A DNA stretch of 6,501 nucleotides. It comes from an uncultured Eubacteriaceae bacterium. Lineage in GTDB: Bacteria > Bacillota > Clostridia > Eubacteriales > UBA1433. The stretch covers positions 1 to 6,501 of the forward strand of contig CALGIV010000101.1 in assembly GCA_937914785.1 (NCBI GenBank), given 5' to 3'. Positions 1 to 5,491 of the stretch are shown in pieces (within the stretch, counting starts at the first letter, position 1; every line of letters starts with the position of its first letter). The position numbers were made by a program, and so were the translations under genes. Below the pieces are notes generated by a model. It did no database searches. It had not been told where the DNA came from and worked only from the letters and a program-made list of their open reading frames with translations.

Positions 1-45
1 GCCAATGCCGTTCTTTTTAGACAACTCAATCGCCTTGTTCATCAC
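1..45 (-). other. Inverted segment of the dehydrogenase gene (micro-inversion or fold-back chimera junction)
   Basis: Read on the minus strand, these 45 bases encode VMNKAIELSKKNGIG. This matches residues 98-112 of the downstream paralogue (VMDKAMELAKKNGIG, bases 1136-1180) at 12 of 15 residues and 34 of 45 bases. Read on the plus strand they give ANAVLFRQLNRLV, which has no counterpart in the paralogue. Normal gene sequence resumes at CATCAC (40-45, encoding His-His). The reverse complement of CATCAC is GTGATG, which encodes the Val-Met expected at the far end of the flipped block, so a 6-bp inverted repeat fits the junction. By comparison with the paralogue the full flipped block would be 60 bp between the repeats (39 visible, 21 lying left of the window), a multiple of three. 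Only one junction is visible, so a real inversion and a sequencing, amplification or assembly chimera cannot be told apart here. Confidence 0.85.
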
Positions 46-765
46 TTTGGCGCAGCGGCACACTATTCTCTGAAAGCTTCCGATGAAAACCTGATCGGTA
101 TCTCCGCTTCTCCGGCACTGTTGCTCGTCGCTCCGGTAGGCGGCACGCAGAAACTGCTCGGCAACAGCCCGAACTCTATCGCGTTCCCGGCCGGTCATAA
201 AACACCGTGTATGATGTTGGATATGGCTTCTACGATGGTAGCAGGCGGCAAAATTGAAATGGCAATCAGAAAAGGACAGAAAATGCCACTGACATGGGCG
301 CTGGATGCGGAAGGTAATCCGACGGAGGATCCGCTGAAAGTTATCAACGCAAATCGTGAAGTTGTCGGTTCTCTGCAGCCGATGGCGGGCCCGAAAGGCT
401 ACTGCCTGATCGTTATGTTCGAACTGCTGTCCGGTATTCTGCCGGGCGCAGCGACAGGATTGAAAATTGTTGGCAGCGGCGGCGGACTGGGCTACTACAT
501 GCTCGCAATCGATCCGGCGATTATCAGAGATGTTGGCGAATTGAAAACAGACTTGGATGAATACTTTATGACGATTAAGAATTCACCGAAACGCGAAGGC
601 GTAGAAGAAATCTTCCTGCCTGGCGAAATTGAACATAAGTTTACTGCAGCAAGAAAAGAAGCTGGTTACGACTTGAACCCGGCTGTTGCTCAGGAAGCGC
701 TTGATTTGTACAAGAAATACAACGGTATCGCGCAAGACGCAACTGTTGAAGATCTGTTCAGCTAA
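1..765 (+). CDS. Ldh2-family malate/L-lactate-type dehydrogenase, first tandem copy (5'-partial, with inverted segment at its visible start)
   Basis: This is the C-terminal two-thirds (254 codons visible) of an NAD(P)-dependent 2-oxoacid/2-hydroxyacid oxidoreductase of the Ldh2/MDH2 family, a cytosolic family that includes malate, lactate, sulfolactate, ureidoglycolate and diketogulonate dehydrogenases. From base 40 onward the frame reads HHFGAAAHY, GGTQKLLGNSPN, MLDMAST, PMAGPKGYCL, GSGGGLGY and KNSPKREGVEEIFLPGEIEH. It aligns without gaps to the complete copy at 845-1933, at a constant offset of 1162 bases and about 74% amino-acid identity. The frame is open to base 1, so a TTG at 121 is not the real start; the N-terminus lies left of the window. 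Codons 1-13 do not match the family in this orientation: their reverse complement does (see the entry for 1-45). The exact substrate cannot be assigned. The family call is secure. Confidence 0.9.
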   Translation, partial: ANAVLFRQLNRLVHHFGAAAHYSLKASDENLIGISASPALLLVAPVGGTQKLLGNSPNSIAFPAGHKTPCMMLDMASTMVAGGKIEMAIRKGQKMPLTWALDAEGNPTEDPLKVINANREVVGSLQPMAGPKGYCLIVMFELLSGILPGAATGLKIVGSGGGLGYYMLAIDPAIIRDVGELKTDLDEYFMTIKNSPKREGVEEIFLPGEIEHKFTAARKEAGYDLNPAVAQEALDLYKKYNGIAQDATVEDLFS

Positions 766-783
766 TTAAGTAAGGATTTTTAA

Positions 784-821
784 AAAGGTGAGCTTTATTT
801 AAGTTTATAAAGCTCACCTTT
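784..821 (+). terminator. Strong intergenic hairpin between tandem dehydrogenase genes (terminator-like or mRNA processing/stability element)
   Basis: A perfect 14-bp stem (AAAGGTGAGCTTTA at 784-797 pairing with TAAAGCTCACCTTT at 808-821) encloses a 10-base loop, 18 bases after the first dehydrogenase stop codon. The stem ends in three T residues, but the following bases are GGATTAAAA, so there is no long U-tract on the plus strand. On the minus strand the stem is followed by a T-rich run. It probably acts as a leaky terminator or a 3'-end stabiliser that tunes expression of the second copy relative to the first. Confidence 0.6.
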
Positions 822-844
822 GGATTAAAATAAGAGGTGATAAA

Positions 845-1933
845 ATGGACAAAAAACCGGTACATGTTACTACGGAAAAAGTAAGAGAAGTAACTTATGA
901 TACACTTCTTTCTTTTGGCGTGGACAAGGAAATGGCGGCCAGAGCTGCAAAAACGCTGAATACAGCGGACAGACGTGGCATTGATACGCACGGAATTGCG
1001 CGCGCAAGGTTTTACGACCGGGCGATTCGAAATGGTGAAATCAACCTAAAGCCAAATGTAAAAGTGGTGAAAGAGACTCCTGTTTCAGCGCTTGTAGACT
1101 GTGATGGTGGTATTGGTGTTGCGACAGCGGATATCGTTATGGACAAAGCGATGGAGCTGGCGAAGAAAAACGGCATCGGAATGGCTGTAGCCATTAACGG
1201 CCATCATTTTGGCGCAGCGGCACATTACACGATCAAAGCTTCTGAAGAAAACCTGATTGGGATGAGCGCGTCTCCGTCGTTGTTGATTACGTGCCCGATT
1301 GGCGGCACGCAGAAGCTGCTCGGCAACAGCCCGAACTCCGTCGCGTTTCCGGCTGGACACAAGACACCGTGTATGATGCTGGATATGGCTTCTACGACGG
1401 TAGCGGGTGGTAAGATTGAAATGTGCATCCGCGCAGGCAAGCAGATGCCGGAAGGTTGGGGGTTGGATAAAAACGGCAATCCGACGACAAATCCGCTTGA
1501 TGTGTTCGACAGGGATATTCAATTTGTCGGTTCTATGACGCCGATGGCGGGTCCGAAAGGCTACTGTCTGATCGTGATGTTCGAGTTGCTCTCGGGGTTG
1601 CTTCCCGGCGCGGCGACCGGCTTGAAGGTTGTTGGCAGCGGCGGCGGATTAGGTTACTTTATGATGGCGATCGATCCGACGATCATTCGTCCGCTGGATG
1701 AATTGAAGGCGGATCTCGACGAATACTTCCTGACGATCAAGAATTCACCAAAACGCGAAGGCGTAGAAGAAATCTTCTTGCCTGGCGAAATTGAACATAA
1801 AATTACTGCGGACAGGGCAGCCAATGGTTACGATTTGAATCCGGCGGTTGCAGATGAAGTGCTGGAACTGGCGATTCAATACGGCCGTGTACCGAAGGAT
1901 ACGACCGTTTACGAGCTGTTTGATGTAAAGTAA
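845..1933 (+). CDS. Ldh2-family malate/L-lactate-type dehydrogenase, second tandem copy (complete)
   Basis: A complete 362-residue NAD(P)-dependent dehydrogenase of the Ldh2/MDH2 family, a normal length for these cytosolic enzymes. The N-terminal helical domain contains the family signature GIDTHGIAR (residues 45-53; His49 is the usual catalytic-region histidine). It is followed by VMDKAMELAKKNGIG (98-112), the nucleotide/substrate-site motif HHFGAAAHY (120-128), GGTQKLLGNSPNS (153-165), MLDMAST (178-184), AGPKGY (235-240) and the C-terminal KNSPKREGVEEIF (299-311). The ATG start is supported by AGAGGTGA ending 4 bases upstream. It lies 79 bases after the first copy, across a hairpin, in the same orientation, so the pair is a tandem duplication, probably with partly separate expression. 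The paralogues differ most around residues 195-232, near the middle of the chain, which could alter substrate preference. Which hydroxyacid is used (malate, lactate, sulfolactate, a sugar acid) is not determinable. Confidence 0.93.
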   Translation: MDKKPVHVTTEKVREVTYDTLLSFGVDKEMAARAAKTLNTADRRGIDTHGIARARFYDRAIRNGEINLKPNVKVVKETPVSALVDCDGGIGVATADIVMDKAMELAKKNGIGMAVAINGHHFGAAAHYTIKASEENLIGMSASPSLLITCPIGGTQKLLGNSPNSVAFPAGHKTPCMMLDMASTTVAGGKIEMCIRAGKQMPEGWGLDKNGNPTTNPLDVFDRDIQFVGSMTPMAGPKGYCLIVMFELLSGLLPGAATGLKVVGSGGGLGYFMMAIDPTIIRPLDELKADLDEYFLTIKNSPKREGVEEIFLPGEIEHKITADRAANGYDLNPAVADEVLELAIQYGRVPKDTTVYELFDVK

Positions 1934-1954
1934 TTTTGAAAATAAAGAGAAATT

Positions 1955-1979
1955 AAAAGGAGCGCTCAGCGCTCTTTTT
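1955..1979 (+). terminator. Intrinsic terminator, probably bidirectional, between convergent transcription units
   Basis: GAGCGC (1960-1965), loop TCA and GCGCTC (1969-1974) are followed by TTTTT (1975-1979). The T-run can also pair with the A-rich bases 1955-1958, lengthening the stem. It lies 21 bases after the second dehydrogenase stop. On the minus strand the same stem is followed by CTTTTAATTTC, so it can also end the minus-strand dus cluster, whose last stop codon is at 2024-2026. Confidence 0.85.
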
Positions 1980-2023
1980 GTTTGCAAACATTTTAATAAA
2001 GTAAACTGCTGTTTTCAAAGAAG

Positions 2024-3001
2024 TCAGTCTGCATTTAAGAGCATCAGTTCGTCGAGGATGGCATCAACTTCCGGCAAGCTTATAGCTGTTGCGATGCGAC
2101 TTCTTATTTTATTGGAGCCCTTGAGCCCTTTTGTATACCAGAACAGGTTTTTGCGCATTTGTGGAATGGCGATTTTTTCGCCGTAATGCGCACAAGCGCG
2201 TTGCAGATGCTTCTGAATTAGCTCGATGCGGGTTTGAATCGCAGGGAGAGAGACTGCACGTCCTGCACGGTAGTCGGCGATCTGCTGAAAAAGCCAGGGG
2301 TTCGACAAGGCAGCCTGTCCGATCATAATGCCGTCCGCGCCGGTTTGCCGCCAGATGCGCATCGCATCTTCAGGTGAAGCAATATCGCCGTTGGCGATGA
2401 CGGGAATTGTAAGGCGTTGTTTAATTTCAGCCGTGATGTTATGGTCAGCCTGACCGGTAAAAAACATTTCGCGCGTGCGCGGATGGACGATGAGAAGATT
2501 GGCGCCGGCACGCTGCATCAGCACTGCGAAGTCAACAGCATTTTTCTCTTCTTCACACCAGCCGGCGCGTATTTTAACGCTTAGCGGCTTATCGGTGATG
2601 TCTTTTACGGCCCGCACAATATCATAAGCCTTTTCCGGCGTGCGCATCAATGCGCTGCCATCGCCGTTTTTGACCACTTTGGGAACCGGGCAGCCCATAT
2701 TGATATCGATGCCGGCAAAAGCGCTGTTATGAAGATAGTCTTTGACAACCGATGCAAAAATTTCTGTTTCACTGCCGAAAAGCTGTGCGACGCAAGGTGC
2801 TTCGGCGGGCAGAGTTTTCAACATAGCCAAACTTTTCTGGTTTTTATAAGAGAGGGCTTTTGCGCTGATCATTTCAGTGTAGACGATTTTTGCGCCACAC
2901 TCGATACAAATCAAGCGAAAAGGCAGGTCTGTGATACCTGCCAATGGTGCGAGTGCGATGAAGTTATTTTGTTCAATCAGTGCTTGCAGATTATTTTGCA
3001 T
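2024..3001 (-). CDS. dusB: tRNA-dihydrouridine synthase, DusB/NifR3 family
   Basis: A 325-residue FMN- and NADPH-dependent enzyme that reduces uridine to dihydrouridine in tRNA, acting in the cytosol. Length and architecture are normal: an N-terminal TIM barrel with APLAGITDLPFR (18-29), IDINMGCPVPK (98-108; Cys104 is the family's catalytic cysteine), KNGDGSALM (111-119), SVKIRAGW (141-148), VHPRTR (172-177), IPVIANGDI (199-207) and the FMN phosphate-binding GADGIMIGQAALSNPW (221-236), then a helical tRNA-binding C-terminus. Most relatives have HGRTR where this protein has HPRTR, a small oddity near the active site. The ATG lies inside the end of coaX with an 11-base overlap and only a weak GGGA-type ribosome site, so translation is probably coupled to coaX. 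The family is certain. The DusB subtype rests on the NifR3-like motifs and the length. Confidence 0.93.
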   Translation of the reverse strand: MQNNLQALIEQNNFIALAPLAGITDLPFRLICIECGAKIVYTEMISAKALSYKNQKSLAMLKTLPAEAPCVAQLFGSETEIFASVVKDYLHNSAFAGIDINMGCPVPKVVKNGDGSALMRTPEKAYDIVRAVKDITDKPLSVKIRAGWCEEEKNAVDFAVLMQRAGANLLIVHPRTREMFFTGQADHNITAEIKQRLTIPVIANGDIASPEDAMRIWRQTGADGIMIGQAALSNPWLFQQIADYRAGRAVSLPAIQTRIELIQKHLQRACAHYGEKIAIPQMRKNLFWYTKGLKGSNKIRSRIATAISLPEVDAILDELMLLNAD

Positions 3002-3773
3002 AGTTGTTTTTGTCCCAAATGATTTTCATGCCCTTTAGCGTAAGAAGCGGATCGTAAATATCGATGACGTCGGTTTCTTCCTGAATGACTTGTGCGTATC
3101 CCCCTGTCGCGACGACAGTGGCATTCGGATAATTGGCTTCTTTTTTGATTCTTTTGACGATATATTCCACTTGACCGACGTAGCCGTATACGAGACCGGC
3201 CTGCATACTGCTGATCGTATTTTTAGCTAAAATAGTCGGCGGTTTGACGATTTCGATATTGGGCAGCATCGCCGTGCGCGTGCCAAGTGCATCGGCAGAA
3301 ATCTGGATGCCCGGCGAAGTGACCGCGGAGATAAAAGCGCCTTTTTCATTGATAAGGTCATAAGTGGTCGCTGTGCCGAAGTCCAGCACGACGCTGGGGC
3401 CGCCGTATAAGTTGTAAGCCGCTGCTGCATCGACAATGCGGTCAGGACCGACTTCGCGCGGGTCGTCGACATTGATGGAAATCCCTGTTTTGATACCGGC
3501 CTTGACGATTAGCGGTTCCAAGCCAAACGTTTTGCGAATGGCATTATTAAAGGAATGCATGACGTTTGGTACCACGGACGAGATGACAACGCCTTTTACA
3601 CCTGTTTTATCGATGTTGTGTTGTGTAAACCAGGAGTTGATGATGACGGTGTATTCGTCCGAGGTCTTCTGAATTTTGGTCATGATTTTCCACATTACGA
3701 TGATTTCATCACCGTAAAATAAGCCGAATCGAATTGTCGTATTGCCCACGTCGACGACTAAAATCATTTGCAT
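2991..3773 (-). CDS. coaX: Type III pantothenate kinase (CoaX)
   Basis: A 260-residue cytosolic kinase that phosphorylates pantothenate, the first step of coenzyme A synthesis. It belongs to the ASKHA fold; the type III family is known for needing a monovalent cation and resisting CoA feedback inhibition. Visible motifs are the N-terminal phosphate loop DVGNTT (8-13), SSVVP (65-69), the catalytic GPDR (109-112), DFGTATTYD (131-139), SPGI (153-156), LGTRTAMLP (163-171) and the C-terminal VVATGGYA (220-227). I chose ATG at 3773 over an in-frame GTG at 3782 because GGTGG (minus strand, 3779-3783) overlaps that GTG and sits 5 bases before the ATG; ATG at 3767 is also possible. It follows the ECF S-component gene by 16 bases and overlaps dus by 11, so the three genes form one transcription unit. 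Confidence 0.94.
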   Translation of the reverse strand: MQMILVVDVGNTTIRFGLFYGDEIIVMWKIMTKIQKTSDEYTVIINSWFTQHNIDKTGVKGVVISSVVPNVMHSFNNAIRKTFGLEPLIVKAGIKTGISINVDDPREVGPDRIVDAAAAYNLYGGPSVVLDFGTATTYDLINEKGAFISAVTSPGIQISADALGTRTAMLPNIEIVKPPTILAKNTISSMQAGLVYGYVGQVEYIVKRIKKEANYPNATVVATGGYAQVIQEETDVIDIYDPLLTLKGMKIIWDKNNYAK

Positions 3774-3778
3774 AAATA

Positions 3779-3783
3779 CCACC
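3779..3783 (-). promoter_or_regulatory. Ribosome binding site deciding the coaX start
   Basis: GGTGG on the minus strand lies 5 bases before ATG 3773. It overlaps the alternative upstream GTG start, which makes that longer start unlikely. Confidence 0.6.
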
Positions 3784-3789
3784 GAAAGT

Positions 3790-4371
3790 TTAATTTCTTC
3801 TAAGTTTTGTATAAGCGGTGACGATTGCAGAAGTTAAAATTGCTCCGACAACAGCTTCGATGATAGCGCTGGAAGAAAGTGTTGCGATGAGAAATGCTTT
3901 AAAAGCCATGCCGAGTGCATCGGCGATTCTTTCTGCATAGATGAAATACATCGCGCTCATCACGAGGATTGTGTTCGTAATCATACCCGCGGCGCCGGCA
4001 AGTGCGCTGCCCAAAGCGACTCTGCCGGTCGACTTGCTGTTTCTGACGATCAGTTTGTAGACATAAGCAGCGACGATGCCGATGAACATGCGCGGTACAA
4101 CGGAAAGCAATGGATTGACAAATAGCGGGTCCAGAATCGACATCGGCAGTACCAGTGCACGAATTAGGATGACGATGCCGACGGCAGTGCCCATAAGCCA
4201 GCCTGCCTTAGGCCCTTGGATAATGCCGGTAAGGATCGTTGGCAGAAACATAATAATGGCCATACTTGTACCGGCGGTAGGAAGCATCGTAGCCATACAG
4301 AAAACGATGCTTAACGCGAGCATAACGCCTAAAAAAGTGAGTTTGCGCGTGTCTTTGAAAAGTTCTTTCAT
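3790..4371 (-). CDS. ECF transporter S component-like membrane protein, candidate pantothenate uptake subunit
   Basis: A 193-residue, very hydrophobic inner-membrane protein with about six transmembrane segments (roughly residues 11-31, 36-51, 55-75, 85-106, 117-143 and 160-188), a short basic N-terminus and a basic tail ending KLRRN. Length, topology, the FLPTILTGIIQGPKAGWLMG segment and the PRMFIGIVAAYVYKL...NTILV pattern match substrate-binding (S) components of energy-coupling-factor vitamin transporters. Such proteins bind a vitamin and work with a shared EcfA/EcfA'/EcfT module, which is not encoded here. ATG 4371 is preferred over ATG 4410 because a perfect AGGAGG sits 5 bases before it. 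It lies directly upstream of coaX, so pantothenate (as for PanT) is the natural substrate guess, by context only. Another vitamin is possible. Confidence 0.85.
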   Translation of the reverse strand: MKELFKDTRKLTFLGVMLALSIVFCMATMLPTAGTSMAIIMFLPTILTGIIQGPKAGWLMGTAVGIVILIRALVLPMSILDPLFVNPLLSVVPRMFIGIVAAYVYKLIVRNSKSTGRVALGSALAGAAGMITNTILVMSAMYFIYAERIADALGMAFKAFLIATLSSSAIIEAVVGAILTSAIVTAYTKLRRN

Positions 4372-4376
4372 TTTTT

Positions 4377-4382
4377 CCTCCT
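4377..4382 (-). promoter_or_regulatory. Ribosome binding site of the ECF S-component gene
   Basis: A perfect AGGAGG on the minus strand, 5 bases upstream of ATG 4371. It rules against the longer reading from ATG 4410, whose extra 13 residues (MSCICKEREQEEK) are the translated leader and Shine-Dalgarno. Confidence 0.8.
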
Positions 4383-4426
4383 GTTCTCGCTCTTTACAGA
4401 TGCAAGACATTATTTAGTATATGAAT

Positions 4427-4455
4427 ATTAAAACAAATTTGAAGGTTGTTGTAAA
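4427..4455 (-). promoter_or_regulatory. Candidate sigma-70-type promoter for the ECF S component-coaX-dus operon
   Basis: On the minus strand, TTTACA (4450-4455) and TTTAAT (4427-4432) are separated by 17 bases. Transcription would start near 4420, leaving a leader of about 50 bases before ATG 4371, too short for a known large riboswitch. Assigned by eye from consensus similarity. Confidence 0.5.
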
Positions 4456-4461
4456 GTATTT

Positions 4462-4479
4462 TTGATTAAAAAATATCAA
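4462..4479. promoter_or_regulatory. Candidate operator dyad between divergent promoters
   Basis: TTGAT (4462-4466) and ATCAA (4475-4479) form a perfect 5-bp inverted repeat around an 8-base A/T-rich centre. The half-sites are those of Fnr/Crp-family regulators, but the usual gap is 4 bases, not 8. It lies just upstream of the minus-strand -35 and about 68 bases upstream of the predicted plus-strand start, a position usable by an activator. Chance occurrence in AT-rich DNA is quite possible. Confidence 0.3.
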
Positions 4480-4503
4480 TCTCTGACTTCAATGGAATTG
4501 ATG

Positions 4504-4532
4504 TTGCTTTTGCAGGTAAATGGATTTATAAT
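4504..4532 (+). promoter_or_regulatory. Candidate promoter for the reductase-ABC transporter operon
   Basis: A consensus -10 TATAAT (4527-4532) lies 17 bases after a weak -35, TTGCTT (4504-4509). Transcription would begin near 4539, about 35 bases before the GTG start at 4574. The poor -35 suggests that an activator may be needed. Confidence 0.5.
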
Positions 4533-4561
4533 TTCTATTAAGAGAATAGAAACAAGTGTGC

Positions 4562-4568
4562 GGAGGTG
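4562..4568 (+). promoter_or_regulatory. Ribosome binding site deciding the GTG start of the reductase gene
   Basis: GGAGGTG lies 5 bases before GTG 4574. A reading from the in-frame GTG at 4556 would translate the Shine-Dalgarno itself, so the shorter protein is preferred. Confidence 0.8.
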
Positions 4569-4573
4569 TTGAA

Positions 4574-5491
4574 GTGGGTAAAGTTGATGAAAAAGAAATC
4601 AAAAGACTGAAAGGTCTGGGATTTATCAATAATAAGGATGGAGAGACATTTTCAGCCAGAATCGTAACAAAGAACGGAACGCTGACGACGGAACAGGTGG
4701 AAGAGCTCATCGTGATCGCCGATATGTATGGGGTTTCTAAAATCACGTTTACATCCAGGATGGGCATTGAAATTCCCGGTATTGCGTATGAGAATATTCA
4801 GTATACGATGAATGATTTGGCGCACGCGGGACTGTCTGTCGGCGGGACAGGGCCGAAGGTACGTCCGATTGCCACCTGCAAAGGGACGGTATGTACACAT
4901 GGCAATATCGATACCTGGGCGGTATCGGAAAAAATTCACGATCGCTTCTATGAAGGATACCGAAGTGTGAAACTGCCGCATAAGTTTAAAATTGGCGTTG
5001 GCGGATGTCCGAATAACTGTATTAAGCCGACGTTGAACGACGTCGGCTTAATCGGCCTGAACCGGCCGGATTATCAGTTTGACAGGTGTGCAGGCTGTAA
5101 AGAGTGCAGCGTGGCGCCCAAATGTCCGATGCGGACATTTAAAGTGGCAGACGGTGTTGCGCAGGCAGATGAAGAAAAGTGCACGAAATGTGGTGATTGC
5201 ATTGGAAAATGTCCGTTTGGCGTTGCGGAGAGCGGAAAAGTTGGTTATGCGGTGTACATCGGCGGCAAGTGGGGCAAAGTCGGCAGAGTCGGAACAAAAC
5301 TAAATTGCATACTGGACAGCGAAGCAGAAGCCTTTGAGCTTATTGAAAAAGTTATTTTGTTGTATAAAGATCATGGGCAGCCGGGCGAGCGGCTGGGTAA
5401 TCTGATCGACCGTATCGGCATTGCTGAGGTCGAGCGCATCCTGTTTTCGGATGAATTGTTGAAACGGAAAGAAGAAATCATTGATGCCTGA
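4574..5491 (+). CDS. Sirohaem/[4Fe-4S] sulfite- or nitrite-reductase-like protein with a 2x[4Fe-4S] ferredoxin domain
   Basis: A 305-residue soluble redox protein related to small sulfite/nitrite reductases and to AsrC-type subunits. An N-terminal ferredoxin-like half-domain (about 20-90, with TSRMGIEIPG at 60-69) precedes the sirohaem-[4Fe-4S] half. There, Cys102 and Cys107 (TCKGTVC) and Cys145 and Cys149 (GGCPNNC) are the expected cluster/sirohaem ligands. A bacterial ferredoxin insert follows: Cys172, 175, 178 and 184, then Cys203, 206, 209 and 213 (CTKCGDCIGKCP), enough for two further [4Fe-4S] clusters. A C-terminal GYAVYIGGKWG (224-234) and a helical tail end the protein. Only one reductase copy is present, so it may be homodimeric or need a separate electron donor. 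The GTG start is set by GGAGGTG 5 bases upstream. It overlaps the next gene by 8 bases. The substrate (sulfite, nitrite or another) cannot be assigned. Confidence 0.9.
   Translation: MGKVDEKEIKRLKGLGFINNKDGETFSARIVTKNGTLTTEQVEELIVIADMYGVSKITFTSRMGIEIPGIAYENIQYTMNDLAHAGLSVGGTGPKVRPIATCKGTVCTHGNIDTWAVSEKIHDRFYEGYRSVKLPHKFKIGVGGCPNNCIKPTLNDVGLIGLNRPDYQFDRCAGCKECSVAPKCPMRTFKVADGVAQADEEKCTKCGDCIGKCPFGVAESGKVGYAVYIGGKWGKVGRVGTKLNCILDSEAEAFELIEKVILLYKDHGQPGERLGNLIDRIGIAEVERILFSDELLKRKEEIIDA
5021..5052. repeat. Perfect 13-bp inverted repeat inside the reductase coding region
   Basis: ATTAAGCCGACGT (5021-5033) and ACGTCGGCTTAAT (5040-5052) pair perfectly around a 6-base loop (TGAACG). The hairpin begins directly after the GGCPNNC codons and encodes IKPTLNDVGLI. 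No T-run follows, so it is not a classic terminator. It could be a stable mRNA hairpin or simply the result of codon choice. Confidence 0.8.

Noticed and set aside
121..765. Treating TTG 121 as the start of a short, intact dehydrogenase
   Set aside because: The frame is open to base 1, and residues upstream of 121 (HHFGAAAHY...) are conserved family sequence, so the gene is simply cut by the window and altered by the inverted segment.
1085..1522. A 145-codon minus-strand open frame overlapping the second dehydrogenase
   Set aside because: It lies wholly opposite a well-supported Ldh2 gene, has no recognisable motifs and shows the arginine/cysteine-rich composition of an antisense shadow.
1980..1989. 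GTTTGCAAAC, a 10-bp perfect palindrome just after the terminator
   Set aside because: It sits between convergent gene ends with no promoter nearby; a 10-bp palindrome of this composition is easily due to chance.
4076..4417. A 113-codon plus-strand open frame across the ECF S-component gene
   Set aside because: It is antisense to a membrane protein with clear topology and a perfect ribosome site; no independent coding signal is seen.
4372..4573. Possible riboswitch upstream of the vitamin transporter or reductase operon
   Set aside because: From the predicted starts the leaders are only about 50 and 35 bases, and no conserved riboswitch core or terminator/antiterminator pair was found by eye.
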